A stretch of DNA of 64,000 nucleotides, from NCBI RefSeq assembly GCF_017948305.1, contig NZ_CP072842.1:2734501-2798500 (forward strand), given 5' to 3'. Under the pieces are notes generated by a model. That model saw only the letters and a program-made list of their open reading frames with translations. It made no database searches and had not been told where the DNA came from. Source of the stretch: Faecalibacter bovis (GTDB lineage: Bacteria; Bacteroidota; Bacteroidia; Flavobacteriales; Weeksellaceae). Positions 7,526 to 16,003 of the stretch are shown one piece after another (position 1 is the first letter of the stretch; every line of letters begins with the position of its first letter). The position numbers and the translations under genes are program-made.

Positions 7526-8260
7526 TTAATCAATCTTTGTTTCGACTTTGTTGTTGTACATTTCATCGAACTTTTTATTATCTTCCTCAATGATTTGATC
7601 AAATTCTTTTTGAGATACGATTTGACCTTTAGTTGGTCTTTCAATTTTTGCTTTAGAATCTATTTTAATATTCGTTGCATTATAAATACGCTTATTTTCT
7701 CCTCCTTTTTTATCAATATTTACAATTTCTAATTTCAATATTAATCCTGGTAAACCTGCATATTCTATCGGACCGTTTTTAATTGCTAATTTTGGTGCAA
7801 ACCAAGCGGTATAAGTATTAGACTTTTCTTGGTATGTTGCTTTTTTTACATCATAACCTAAATAAGTAGATTTATCTTTTTGTATAATCCAAGGTTGAAC
7901 TTTTAAAGAATCTTTGATGATTAATTTCTTTCCATTATAATCCATAAACGTTAAAGATATATTTTCAGAAAAATTTTTATAGAAATCATTTCCTACTCCA
8001 CCAAATGAAATCGAAGTACCTTTTTTTGATTGTGAATTATCAACACGCTCTATTTTTTTATATAGCGACTCGTCTACAGTGGTAACCAATTCGTAGAAAG
8101 ATTTTTGCTCATTACTATTTTTATAAATTTCTAACATTTTAGGATTAGTTTCTTTCGAAAGATCAAAAACGTTATAAAATTCATATTCAACAACAACTTT
8201 TTCTTGTGCTGTTAAAAATAATGAAGCAGATAATAATGCAACAGATAGTAGTTTTTTCAT
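7526..8260 (-). CDS. GLPGLI family secreted protein
   Basis: 244 residues. A signal peptide covers residues 1-18 (MKKLLSVALLSASLFLTAQ, cleavage near TAQ). The family signature AGLPGLILKLEI follows a YTAWFAPKLAIKNGPIEY segment, the standard arrangement of GLPGLI proteins (TIGR01200). They are periplasmic or outer-membrane associated proteins of Bacteroidetes, often encoded near TonB receptors; the function is unknown. This copy stands alone, convergent with the DUF6952 gene. A similar domain occurs at the N-terminus of the PNGase-like protein at 13463. Confidence 0.9.
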   Translation of the reverse strand: MKKLLSVALLSASLFLTAQEKVVVEYEFYNVFDLSKETNPKMLEIYKNSNEQKSFYELVTTVDESLYKKIERVDNSQSKKGTSISFGGVGNDFYKNFSENISLTFMDYNGKKLIIKDSLKVQPWIIQKDKSTYLGYDVKKATYQEKSNTYTAWFAPKLAIKNGPIEYAGLPGLILKLEIVNIDKKGGENKRIYNATNIKIDSKAKIERPTKGQIVSQKEFDQIIEEDNKKFDEMYNNKVETKID

Positions 8261-8288
8261 ATTTATGTTTTAATAAAAATATATAAAA

Positions 8289-8321
8289 AAAAAGTATAAC
8301 CCGCTAAGAATTATACTTTTA
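8289..8321 (-). terminator. terminator of the HAD hydrolase gene
   Basis: AAAAGTATAA and TTATACTTTT form an inverted repeat around CCCGCTAAGAA, with A runs on the left (T run on the minus strand). Confidence 0.75.
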
Positions 8322-8329
8322 TTAATATT

Positions 8330-9112
8330 CTAAATTATTCCGTAATGTTTTAAGGCATTCCAAATTCCGTCTTCATCAGCCGAAGTTGTAACAAAATCAG
8401 CCGCCTGTTGCACATTTTCTTTAGAATTTCCCATAGCTACGCCAATTTTACAACCATGAATCATCGGAATATCATTACCACCATCACCAAACGCCATCGT
8501 TTTAGAAAGATCTAAATTATATTGTTTTGCCATTCTTTCAATTCCTTTCATTTTATTAATTCCTTTCGGATTTACATCAGCAAAATAAGGCATCCAACGT
8601 GATGATTCACTATTCAACATCACTTCTTTCATTAGTTTTTGCTCTTGTTCTTCATCTACAAAAAAATTCATCTGCATAATTTTATCCAGCTCAATGTCTT
8701 TTGTATCCATTAATTTAGGAACATTCATACCAAAAAATTCAAATGATTTTTCAACGTATTCATTTACACGATTGATTGTAAAACCTTTTTCTGTCATGAA
8801 TGAAAATGCAAATGGATTGATTTCATCATACTTTAACAAAGCTTCCACATCAATTTTTGAGATGTATTCTATATGGAAAGGAATACGATTTTCATCAGAA
8901 CACATTCCGCCATTGTTATTGATATAGCCATCAAAATTTAATGAAAATAAACTTTCAGGAATGTCTGTTAAATTACGACCTGTAGCTAAAAATATTTTGT
9001 GTTTTTTTGACTTTAAAAGTTTTAAAGCTTCTTTAGTAGAGTCGCTTATCGTGTGATTGGCAAAACCTTGTAGAGTTCCATCAAAATCGAAGAAAAAAGA
9101 ATTTATTGGCAT
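8330..9112 (-). CDS. Cof-type HAD-IIB hydrolase
   Basis: 260 residues. The HAD motif I FFDFDGTL places the nucleophile Asp at residue 9 and the second Asp at 11. Motif II ATGRN, and motif III/IV AFGDGGNDIPMI near the C-terminus with a conserved lysine before it, complete the set; the large cap inserted between motifs II and III is type IIB. Such enzymes dephosphorylate sugar phosphates or the flavin/PLP-related phosphates; the exact substrate cannot be deduced. It has its own terminator downstream and faces no obvious operon partner. Confidence 0.9.
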   Translation of the reverse strand: MPINSFFFDFDGTLQGFANHTISDSTKEALKLLKSKKHKIFLATGRNLTDIPESLFSLNFDGYINNNGGMCSDENRIPFHIEYISKIDVEALLKYDEINPFAFSFMTEKGFTINRVNEYVEKSFEFFGMNVPKLMDTKDIELDKIMQMNFFVDEEQEQKLMKEVMLNSESSRWMPYFADVNPKGINKMKGIERMAKQYNLDLSKTMAFGDGGNDIPMIHGCKIGVAMGNSKENVQQAADFVTTSADEDGIWNALKHYGII

Positions 9113-9179
9113 AAAAAATAGTAATTTATTACTCGTATAAAATTATAATTTAAAATTGAATCGCTTAAAATTATGTGAT

Positions 9180-9212
9180 AAAAAAAGGTGAAACTTTATC
9201 TGTTTCACCTCT
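9180..9212 (-). terminator. terminator of the lysine catabolism operon
   Basis: AAAGGTGAAAC and GTTTCACCTCTT form a stem around TTTATCT, with an A run on the left that is a T run on the minus strand. Confidence 0.88.
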
Positions 9213-9232
9213 TAATTTTATTATTTAGATTA

Positions 9233-10540
9233 TTAAACTAATGCTTTTTTAATAATATCTAAAGCTAAGTTTACATCTTTAAAAGATACATTAAGATGTG
9301 GTCTAAAACGTACTGAAGTTTCTCCACATGGTAATAATATCAATTTATCGTTAAAACATTTTGTAAGGAAATCAGTTCTTGATTGATCGTTATCAAAATC
9401 GAAAGCAATAAATAAACCTTTACCTCTAATGTTTTTTATTTTGTTCGTATGTTTTTCAATATCATTTAAACGTTCAATGATATACGCTCCTTTTTCATTA
9501 GCATTTTCTACTAAATTTTCATTTTCGATTACTTCTAAAATCAATTTGAAACGTAACATATCGATGTAATTCCCACCAAATGTTGAGTTTATACGGCTTG
9601 ATTCTTTAAATACGTTATTCGGAACGACGTCTAATTTTTCTTTATTTGCTAAGATTCCACAAACTTGCGTTTTCTTACCGAAAGAAATAATATCTGGAAT
9701 TACATTGTAATGCTGAAAAGCCCACATTTTACCAGTCATTCCCATTCCTGTTTGTACCTCATCAAAAATTAAAAGAATTTCTTCTTGATCACAAATATCT
9801 CTTAACATTTGTAAAAACTCAGGTCGAAAATAATTATCTCCTCCTTCACCTTGTATTGTCTCAATTATAATACAAGCAATTTGATTTTTGCGTTCTTCTA
9901 ATGCTTGTTTAATTTGACTAATTGCTAATTCTTCTGTTTGTTTTGTTTGCGCGAAGTTTTCGTCTGTTTCTGGGAAGATAATTTTTGGATTCTCGATACG
10001 AGGCCAATCAAATTTTGGGAAATATTCGTATTTACGAGGATCTTTTGTGTTTGTTAGAGATAAAGTATAACCAGATCTTCCGTGGAATGCTTGTTTAAAG
10101 TGGATAACCTGTCCAGCTTCAGTTTCAATTCCTTTCGAAAAATTTACTTTAGTTTTCCAATCAAAAGCTGCTTTTAAAGCGTTTTCGACAGCTAAAGATC
10201 CACCTGAAATAAAGAAACAATATTGTAGTTCCTTTGGCATTGCAACACGAGCAAATGTATCAATAAAATCTGCATAGTCTTTTGTATAAATATCAGACAT
10301 TGCTGGTTTATTGATCGCATTTTTACCTAAAAAATCTTGATGTGCAACCAAATGTGGATGATTGTATCCAACTGCTGTTGAAGCAAACATTGAAAACATA
10401 TCTAAATATTTATCTCCATTTTGATCAACGATATAAGAACCATGAGATTTCTCTACGTCCATCACAATTGGATAACCATCAGCTAAAATATGTTTTGCTA
10501 ATCTTTCGTGTACAGTTTCGTTTATAGTAGTTGTATTCAT
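9233..10540 (-). CDS. lat: L-lysine 6-transaminase
   Basis: 435 residues. Class III PLP aminotransferase: the GGSLAVENALKAAF phosphate loop, the aspartate in LLIFDEVQTGMGMTGK and the PLP lysine in ISFGKKTQVCGI are all present. The MFSMFASTAVGYNHPHL segment and SSRINSTFGGNY are characteristic of lysine epsilon-aminotransferase (Lat). It converts lysine and 2-oxoglutarate to 2-aminoadipate 6-semialdehyde (cyclising to piperideine-6-carboxylate) and glutamate. It lies 10 bases downstream of the semialdehyde dehydrogenase gene, forming a two-gene lysine degradation operon. Confidence 0.92.
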   Translation of the reverse strand: MNTTTINETVHERLAKHILADGYPIVMDVEKSHGSYIVDQNGDKYLDMFSMFASTAVGYNHPHLVAHQDFLGKNAINKPAMSDIYTKDYADFIDTFARVAMPKELQYCFFISGGSLAVENALKAAFDWKTKVNFSKGIETEAGQVIHFKQAFHGRSGYTLSLTNTKDPRKYEYFPKFDWPRIENPKIIFPETDENFAQTKQTEELAISQIKQALEERKNQIACIIIETIQGEGGDNYFRPEFLQMLRDICDQEEILLIFDEVQTGMGMTGKMWAFQHYNVIPDIISFGKKTQVCGILANKEKLDVVPNNVFKESSRINSTFGGNYIDMLRFKLILEVIENENLVENANEKGAYIIERLNDIEKHTNKIKNIRGKGLFIAFDFDNDQSRTDFLTKCFNDKLILLPCGETSVRFRPHLNVSFKDVNLALDIIKKALV

Positions 10541-10550
10541 ATTCTATTAA

Positions 10551-12080
10551 TTATAAGTTAAATTGAATTCCTTGTGCTAATGGAACTTCTGTTGAGTAGT
10601 TGATTGTATTTGTTTGACGACGCATATATACTTTCCATGCATCTGAACCTGATTCTCTACCTCCACCAGTTTCTTTTTCACCACCAAAGGCTCCACCAAT
10701 TTCAGCACCAGAAGTACCAATATTTACATTCGCGATTCCACAATCTGAACCTTGATGAGAAAGGAATAATTCTGCTTCACGTAAATTTGTAGTCATAATT
10801 GCAGATGATAAACCTTGTTTTACACCATTTTGAATTTCGATTGCGTCTAAAACATCACCAGAATATTTAATTAAATATAAAATAGGTGCAAAAGTTTCAG
10901 TTTGAACAATTTCTAAATCATTCGTTGATTCAGCAATAACCGGTTTTACATAACATCCAGAATTATATTCTTCTGTTTCTAAAACACCACCAGGTACTAA
11001 AAATTCACCTCCTTGTTCTTTAATTTTCTCAAGAGCAACTAAATAATTTCTTACCGCATCTTGGTCAATTAATGGTCCGATGTGATTTGATGCATCTAAT
11101 GGATTTCCTATTTTTAATTGATCGTAAGCATTTTTCAGAATTACTTTAACTTGATCGTAAATAGATTCATGTACAATTAAACGTCTTGTTGTCGTACAAC
11201 GTTGTCCAGCTGTACCAACTGCACCAAATACTGCTGCTGTTAAAGTAATTTTTAAATCAGCATCTGGTGTAACGATAATTGCATTGTTACCACCTAATTC
11301 TAATAAAGTTTTACCTAAACGTCTTGCAACAACCTCGTTCACTTCTTTCCCCATACGAGTAGATCCCGTAGCAGATATTAAAGGAACTCTTTCGTCACTT
11401 GCTAGCCATTCACCAACTTCTTTTTCTCCTGAAATTACATTAGAGATTCCTTCTGGTAAATTATTTTCTTTTAAAACTTCTGCTAAAATATTCTGACATG
11501 CGATTGCACAAATTGGAGTTTTTTCACTTGGTTTCCAAACAACAACATCACCGCAAACCATTGCTAAACATGTATTCCAAGCCCAAACAGCTACTGGAAA
11601 GTTAAACGCTGTAATAACACCAACAATTCCTAATGGATGATATTGGTCGTACATACGATGTAAAGGTCTTTCAGAGTGAATTGTAGAACCGTATAACTGA
11701 CGAGATAATCCAACCGCAAAATCACAGATATCAATCATTTCCTGAACTTCTCCGTATCCTTCTTGTAAAGATTTCCCCATCTCGTAAGAAACTAACTTAC
11801 CTAAATCTTCCTTGTTTTGACGTAATTTATCGCCTAATTGTCTTACAATTTCACCTCTTTTAGGTGCAGGAATCATACGCCATTCTTTAAAGGCTGCTTG
11901 TGCTTTTGTAATAACAGTCTCGTATTCTTCTTTTGTTGTGGCTTTTACTTTTCCTATCTCATTTCCATCAACTGGCGAATAAGATGTAATTAAATTTCCA
12001 ACACCAAACCATTCTTGTCCAGTTGATGTTCCAAAATTTACTTCATTAATTCCTAGTGTAGTTTTCTCATTACCTATCAT
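10551..12080 (-). CDS. 2-aminoadipate-semialdehyde dehydrogenase (ALDH7 family)
   Basis: 509 residues. Aldehyde dehydrogenase with catalytic Cys295 in GQRCTTTRR and general base Glu261 in LLELGGNN. The FNFPVAVWAWN and SGAEIGGAFGGEKETGGGRE segments are typical of the ALDH7 (antiquitin/AmaB) group, which oxidises 2-aminoadipate semialdehyde (piperideine-6-carboxylate) to 2-aminoadipate with NAD+. It is first in the operon with lysine 6-transaminase and diverges from glutaryl-CoA dehydrogenase, 136 bases away. That context confirms a lysine catabolic role. Confidence 0.93.
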   Translation of the reverse strand: MIGNEKTTLGINEVNFGTSTGQEWFGVGNLITSYSPVDGNEIGKVKATTKEEYETVITKAQAAFKEWRMIPAPKRGEIVRQLGDKLRQNKEDLGKLVSYEMGKSLQEGYGEVQEMIDICDFAVGLSRQLYGSTIHSERPLHRMYDQYHPLGIVGVITAFNFPVAVWAWNTCLAMVCGDVVVWKPSEKTPICAIACQNILAEVLKENNLPEGISNVISGEKEVGEWLASDERVPLISATGSTRMGKEVNEVVARRLGKTLLELGGNNAIIVTPDADLKITLTAAVFGAVGTAGQRCTTTRRLIVHESIYDQVKVILKNAYDQLKIGNPLDASNHIGPLIDQDAVRNYLVALEKIKEQGGEFLVPGGVLETEEYNSGCYVKPVIAESTNDLEIVQTETFAPILYLIKYSGDVLDAIEIQNGVKQGLSSAIMTTNLREAELFLSHQGSDCGIANVNIGTSGAEIGGAFGGEKETGGGRESGSDAWKVYMRRQTNTINYSTEVPLAQGIQFNL

Positions 12081-12216
12081 TAGCTAATATTTTTATGTGA
12101 TTGTGATTTTGATTTAATAAATTTAGGGTATTATTAAGTTTATAACAAAATTTTATTCATTTTATTACAAATTATTATGAATATTATTTAGATTTACACA
12201 ACTATAACTGCACAAA

Positions 12217-13383
12217 ATGAATACAACAACAGATTACTTTAAAATAGATGACCTTTTAACTGAGGAGCATTTAATTATTAGACAATCGGTACGTGATTTC
12301 GTCGATAAAGAAATTAAACCTATTATTGACGAATGCGCACACGAACATAAAGATGTTCCTGATTTAATGAAAAAATTGGGTGCTATTGGTGCTTTAGGTC
12401 CATATATTCCAGAAGAATACGGTGGAGCTGGATTAGATCAAATGTCTTACGGTATAATCATGCAAGAATTAGAGCGTGGAGATTCAGCTGTAAGATCTGC
12501 TGCTTCTGTACAATCTTCATTAGTAATGTACCCTATTTACAGCTATGGTTCGGAAGAACAAAAAAGAAAATTCTTACCAAAATTAGCTTCTGGTGAATTT
12601 ATCGGATCTTTTGGTTTAACTGAGCCAAACCATGGATCAAACCCAGGCGGAATGGAAACTCGATTAACAAAAGATGGTGAACATTATCGTTTAAATGGAG
12701 CGAAAATGTGGATTACAAATGCACCAGTTTGTGATATTGCAGTTGTTTGGGCTAAAGATGATGAAGGTAAAATTAGAGGAGTTATTGTTGAAAGAGCAAT
12801 GGAAGGACTTTCTACACCTGAAACAATGAACAAATGGTCTTTACGTGCATCGAAAACAGGAGAATTAGTTTTTGATAATATCTTAATTAAAGAAGAAAAC
12901 ATTTTACCAGGAGTTAAAAGTTTAAGAGGTCCATTATCTTGTTTAAACTCGGCTAGATACGGAATTTCTTGGGGTGTAATCGGAGCTGCAATTGATTGTT
13001 ATGAAACGGCTTTAAAATACAGTTTAGAGCGTACACAATTCGGGAAACCAATTGCTTCTTATCAATTACAACAAAAGAAATTAGCAGAATTTATTACAGA
13101 TATTACAAAAGCGCAATTATTAGTTTGGCGTTTAGGAACATTAAAAAATGAAGACAAAGCGACTCCTGAACAAATTTCTATGGCAAAACGTAACAACGTA
13201 AAAATGGCTATTGATATCGCTAGAGAATCTCGCCAAATAATAGGTGCAATGGGAATTATTGGAGATTTCCCAAATATGCGTCATGCCGCAAACTTAGAAT
13301 CTGTAATTACTTACGAAGGAACACACGATGTGCATTTATTAATCACTGGAGCTGATGTTACAGGAATTAATGCATTTGTATAG
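12217..13383 (+). CDS. gcdH: glutaryl-CoA dehydrogenase
   Basis: 388 residues. Acyl-CoA dehydrogenase fold with SAASVQSSLVMYPIYSYGSEEQ, the FAD-binding FGLTEPNHGSNPG and MWITNAP, and the catalytic base in ITYEGTHDVH. These match glutaryl-CoA dehydrogenase closely, including the arginine just before the SAASVQSS segment. It converts glutaryl-CoA to crotonyl-CoA and CO2, passing electrons to ETF. It is divergent from the lysine 6-transaminase operon, which delivers 2-aminoadipate that reaches glutaryl-CoA through 2-oxoadipate. The 2-oxoadipate steps are not in this window. Confidence 0.93.
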   Translation: MNTTTDYFKIDDLLTEEHLIIRQSVRDFVDKEIKPIIDECAHEHKDVPDLMKKLGAIGALGPYIPEEYGGAGLDQMSYGIIMQELERGDSAVRSAASVQSSLVMYPIYSYGSEEQKRKFLPKLASGEFIGSFGLTEPNHGSNPGGMETRLTKDGEHYRLNGAKMWITNAPVCDIAVVWAKDDEGKIRGVIVERAMEGLSTPETMNKWSLRASKTGELVFDNILIKEENILPGVKSLRGPLSCLNSARYGISWGVIGAAIDCYETALKYSLERTQFGKPIASYQLQQKKLAEFITDITKAQLLVWRLGTLKNEDKATPEQISMAKRNNVKMAIDIARESRQIIGAMGIIGDFPNMRHAANLESVITYEGTHDVHLLITGADVTGINAFV

Positions 13384-13415
13384 TCAATAAAATTTGATTT
13401 TATCCATATAAATTT

Positions 13416-13454
13416 TTAGGTTTACATAAATACAATTTGTGTAAACCTTTTTTA
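13416..13454 (+). terminator. terminator after gcdH
   Basis: AGGTTTACA (13418-13426) and TGTAAACCT (13440-13448) with a following TTTTTTATTTT. The next gene starts 15 bases after the right arm. Confidence 0.82.
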
Positions 13455-13462
13455 TTTTACTG

Positions 13463-15133
13463 ATGTATAAAATCCTCTCAATTATATTTTTAACTTTTTT
13501 TGCATTTGTTGTCTCAGCTCAGGAAACTTATAAAATATCCTACGAGAAATTTACACATGATAAAAAAATATCAGAATCGAATCCTACAATTGTATTAGCA
13601 AACAAAAATAATACTGTGATAGGGACAAGTAATTCTTTCGATGAATATCGTTTTTTTCCAAATGAAATCACCTATTATTCCAATGATGAACCGAATAATA
13701 TTTATTCTATAATTCAGCTAGATAGCAGCAAAACGATAAAAACCATTGATTCTCTTTCACTGAAAAAACATGAGTTCAAGCGATTAATTGGTACAAAAAA
13801 AATATTAGGATTAAAGGCGAAACATGCTCAGATTATCATTAATTCAAACACCATAGATCTTTGGTATGTAGATAATTTAAATATTAATGCATCTCCATTA
13901 AGTTTAGGTTTAAAATTAGGCTTTGTACTGGAATATACTCGCAATAATAATTACACAATCCGAGCTTCTAAAATCGAAAAAATAAAGAGCGATCCGACAG
14001 AAAAATACCAAACAGAAATTGATTTACCAACGATTGATGCACTTACTTACAAAGATTTGGTGTGGAAAAGTAAATTCACAACAATTCCTTTAATCGAAAA
14101 TCAAGAAATTAATTTCGGTAATGATATTACGTCAAACGATAGTATTTTAAGATTTGCACATGGAACAATTGCAGTTAGAAAAATAAAGATTCCTGGCATT
14201 AGAAAGTCTTCACAAATCTTTTTGGATATTAAACAAAGATCAAACGGAGATGCTTACGACAGGATTGGTTCTGCTTTTATAATTCCAATTCATAAAAAAC
14301 AATCTTTTTTAGATGGATTAAAAAGCGGAATTAATACTTTACCTATTTACGAAAACGGAAATGGTAAAAAATACCAAGGTATTGTTTTAACTGAAAATTA
14401 CGAACCAATCATTGAATTGATGCGTTTCTTTACTCCTTTCGGGATTGATAAATACAACCACATCCTTCTGAAAGATAAAGAGTGGCATAATTTCGTAACC
14501 TTCCGACAAGATATATCTGAATATTATGATTTATTAAACGATAAAGAAGTTTACATCGGTTTTTATATTGGAAATTATGACAAAGGTGGACATAAAATTG
14601 ATGCTAACATCACGATTCACGATTCAAATAAACAGCTGATTTCTAACAACAAAATCCTTTCATTATTCAATACGACTAACGTAATGGAAATGGCTGGACA
14701 AGAATATCCAACTTTATTTAATTCAGATCAAGGATTGTACTTTGAATTCGAATTAAAAGAAGATTGGAAAAATGCGAAACTAAGATACACTACAACTGGC
14801 CATGGAGGTTGGGAAAATGGAGATGAATTTGTACCAAAAGTAAATTCTATTTTCATAGATGATAAAAAAGTGTTTTCTTTAGCACCTTGGAGACAAGATT
14901 GTGGCTCATACCGTTTATATAATCCTGCGTCAGGTAATTTTGACAACGGTTTATCATCATCAGATTACAGCCGATCTAACTGGTGTCCAGGAACAGTTAC
15001 CAACCCATATATCATTGAACTTGGTGATTTAAAAGCTGGTAAACACACAATCCAAATTAAAATTCCACAAGGCGAACCTGAAGGCGGAAGCTTCAGTTCA
15101 TGGGCGGTTTCAGGAGTTTTATTAGGAGAATGA
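13463..15133 (+). CDS. PNGase F-II-like peptide-N-glycosidase with GLPGLI-like N-domain
   Basis: 556 residues with a signal peptide (residues 1-19, VVSAQ). Three parts are visible: an N-terminal domain (about 20-175) whose KKILGLKAKHA and LWYVDNLNINASP segments resemble GLPGLI proteins; a PNGase F N-lobe (about 200-395) with Asp266 in DAYDRIGSAF matching catalytic Asp60 of PNGase F; and a C-lobe (about 400-556) with HGGWENGDEF (Glu455, counterpart of Glu206) and NWCPGTV, with Cys480 and Cys508 likely paired. Such enzymes release whole N-glycans from glycoproteins. The extra N-domain and length fit the F-II type known from Elizabethkingia. There is no T9SS tail. Confidence 0.88.
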   Translation: MYKILSIIFLTFFAFVVSAQETYKISYEKFTHDKKISESNPTIVLANKNNTVIGTSNSFDEYRFFPNEITYYSNDEPNNIYSIIQLDSSKTIKTIDSLSLKKHEFKRLIGTKKILGLKAKHAQIIINSNTIDLWYVDNLNINASPLSLGLKLGFVLEYTRNNNYTIRASKIEKIKSDPTEKYQTEIDLPTIDALTYKDLVWKSKFTTIPLIENQEINFGNDITSNDSILRFAHGTIAVRKIKIPGIRKSSQIFLDIKQRSNGDAYDRIGSAFIIPIHKKQSFLDGLKSGINTLPIYENGNGKKYQGIVLTENYEPIIELMRFFTPFGIDKYNHILLKDKEWHNFVTFRQDISEYYDLLNDKEVYIGFYIGNYDKGGHKIDANITIHDSNKQLISNNKILSLFNTTNVMEMAGQEYPTLFNSDQGLYFEFELKEDWKNAKLRYTTTGHGGWENGDEFVPKVNSIFIDDKKVFSLAPWRQDCGSYRLYNPASGNFDNGLSSSDYSRSNWCPGTVTNPYIIELGDLKAGKHTIQIKIPQGEPEGGSFSSWAVSGVLLGE

Positions 15134-15147
15134 TAAAATTGGGTTAA

Positions 15148-15182
15148 ATACGTTGCTATACATGGATAACGTACACTTTTTT
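15148..15182 (+). terminator. weak terminator after the PNGase gene
   Basis: TACGTT and AACGTA flank GCTATACATGGAT and are followed by CACTTTTTTC. The stem is short, so this is tentative. Confidence 0.45.
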
Positions 15183-15196
15183 CAAATTAAAATTAG

Positions 15197-15204
15197 TAAG
15201 TTTG
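15197..15204 (+). promoter_or_regulatory. candidate -7 box upstream of the DUF4290-murA operon
   Basis: TAAGTTTG matches TAnnTTTG, 27 bases before the DUF4290 start. No TTG at the ideal -33 distance. Confidence 0.55.
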
Positions 15205-15230
15205 TAGACTTAAAATTGTAGAAAAATTCT

Positions 15231-15980
15231 ATGGAATATAATACACTACGTTCACAATTAATTATTCCAGAATATGGACGTCACATCCAAGAAATGGTTA
15301 ATCATTGTTTAACGATTCAAGACGAACAAGAAAGAAACGAATTCGCTGAAATTATTATCGAAGTAATGGGAGAATTAAATCCTCATCTTCGTGATGTTCC
15401 AGATTTTCAACATAAATTATGGGATCAATTATTTATTATGTCTGATTTTAAATTAGATGTAAAATCGCCCTATCCCATTCCTACCAAACACGATACTGTT
15501 TATAGCAAACCTAATAAAGTAGAATATCCAAAATCTATTTACAAATATCGTTACTACGGGAATAACATTCGTAAAATGATCAATGTTGCAGTGACTTGGG
15601 AAGAAGGAGAAAAAAGTGAGGGATTATATTTTGCGATTGCAAACCACATGAAAAAATGCTATCTGAAATGGAACAAAGAAACTGTTGATGATAACGTAAT
15701 TTTTGAACATTTATATGAACTTTCTGATGGGAAAATTGATTTAAGAGATGTGGACGAAAATTTAGTTCAACCAGAAAGACAACAAAATAATAATCAGAAT
15801 AACTACCAACAACGTACACATTCTAATTACCAACATCGTTCGAATAATCAAAATACCAACAACCAGAACAACAACAGACAAAATAACCAAAATCGTCAAA
15901 ACAATAATTCGAACAACAACAATCAAAATAGAAATAATAACCGTAACCAAGGTGTTAGAAATAACAACAATAAAGGTTAA
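15231..15980 (+). CDS. DUF4290 domain protein with Asn/Gln-rich tail
   Basis: 249 residues. Residues 1-180 are the DUF4290 domain (LIIPEYGRHIQEMVNHC near the start, RDVPDFQHKLWDQLFIMS around 55-72), a soluble helical domain found across Bacteroidetes next to murA. From about residue 183 the sequence is almost only Asn, Gln and Arg, a disordered low-complexity tail. No signal peptide is seen, so it is cytoplasmic. It starts the DUF4290-murA-dedA-aroE run with a 23-base gap to murA. Conserved linkage to murA suggests a cell-envelope role, but no function is established. Confidence 0.85.
   Translation: MEYNTLRSQLIIPEYGRHIQEMVNHCLTIQDEQERNEFAEIIIEVMGELNPHLRDVPDFQHKLWDQLFIMSDFKLDVKSPYPIPTKHDTVYSKPNKVEYPKSIYKYRYYGNNIRKMINVAVTWEEGEKSEGLYFAIANHMKKCYLKWNKETVDDNVIFEHLYELSDGKIDLRDVDENLVQPERQQNNNQNNYQQRTHSNYQHRSNNQNTNNQNNNRQNNQNRQNNNSNNNNQNRNNNRNQGVRNNNNKG
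15775..15977 (+). repeat. Asn/Gln-codon low-complexity tract inside the DUF4290 gene
   Basis: AAC, AAT and CAA codons repeat irregularly for about 200 bases, encoding the disordered tail. It is imperfect and coding, not a tandem or CRISPR repeat. Confidence 0.8.
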
Positions 15981-16003
15981 TTAATATATTATTATCACTT
16001 ACA

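Noticed and set aside
15762-15950. Minus-strand frame rich in Val/Ile opposite the DUF4290 tail
   Set aside because: It is the reverse complement of AAC/AAT codons, giving Val/Ile by chance; not a gene.
15775-15977. Repetitive AAC/CAA stretch as tandem repeat or CRISPR
   Set aside because: No fixed unit or spacer pattern; it is coding low complexity.
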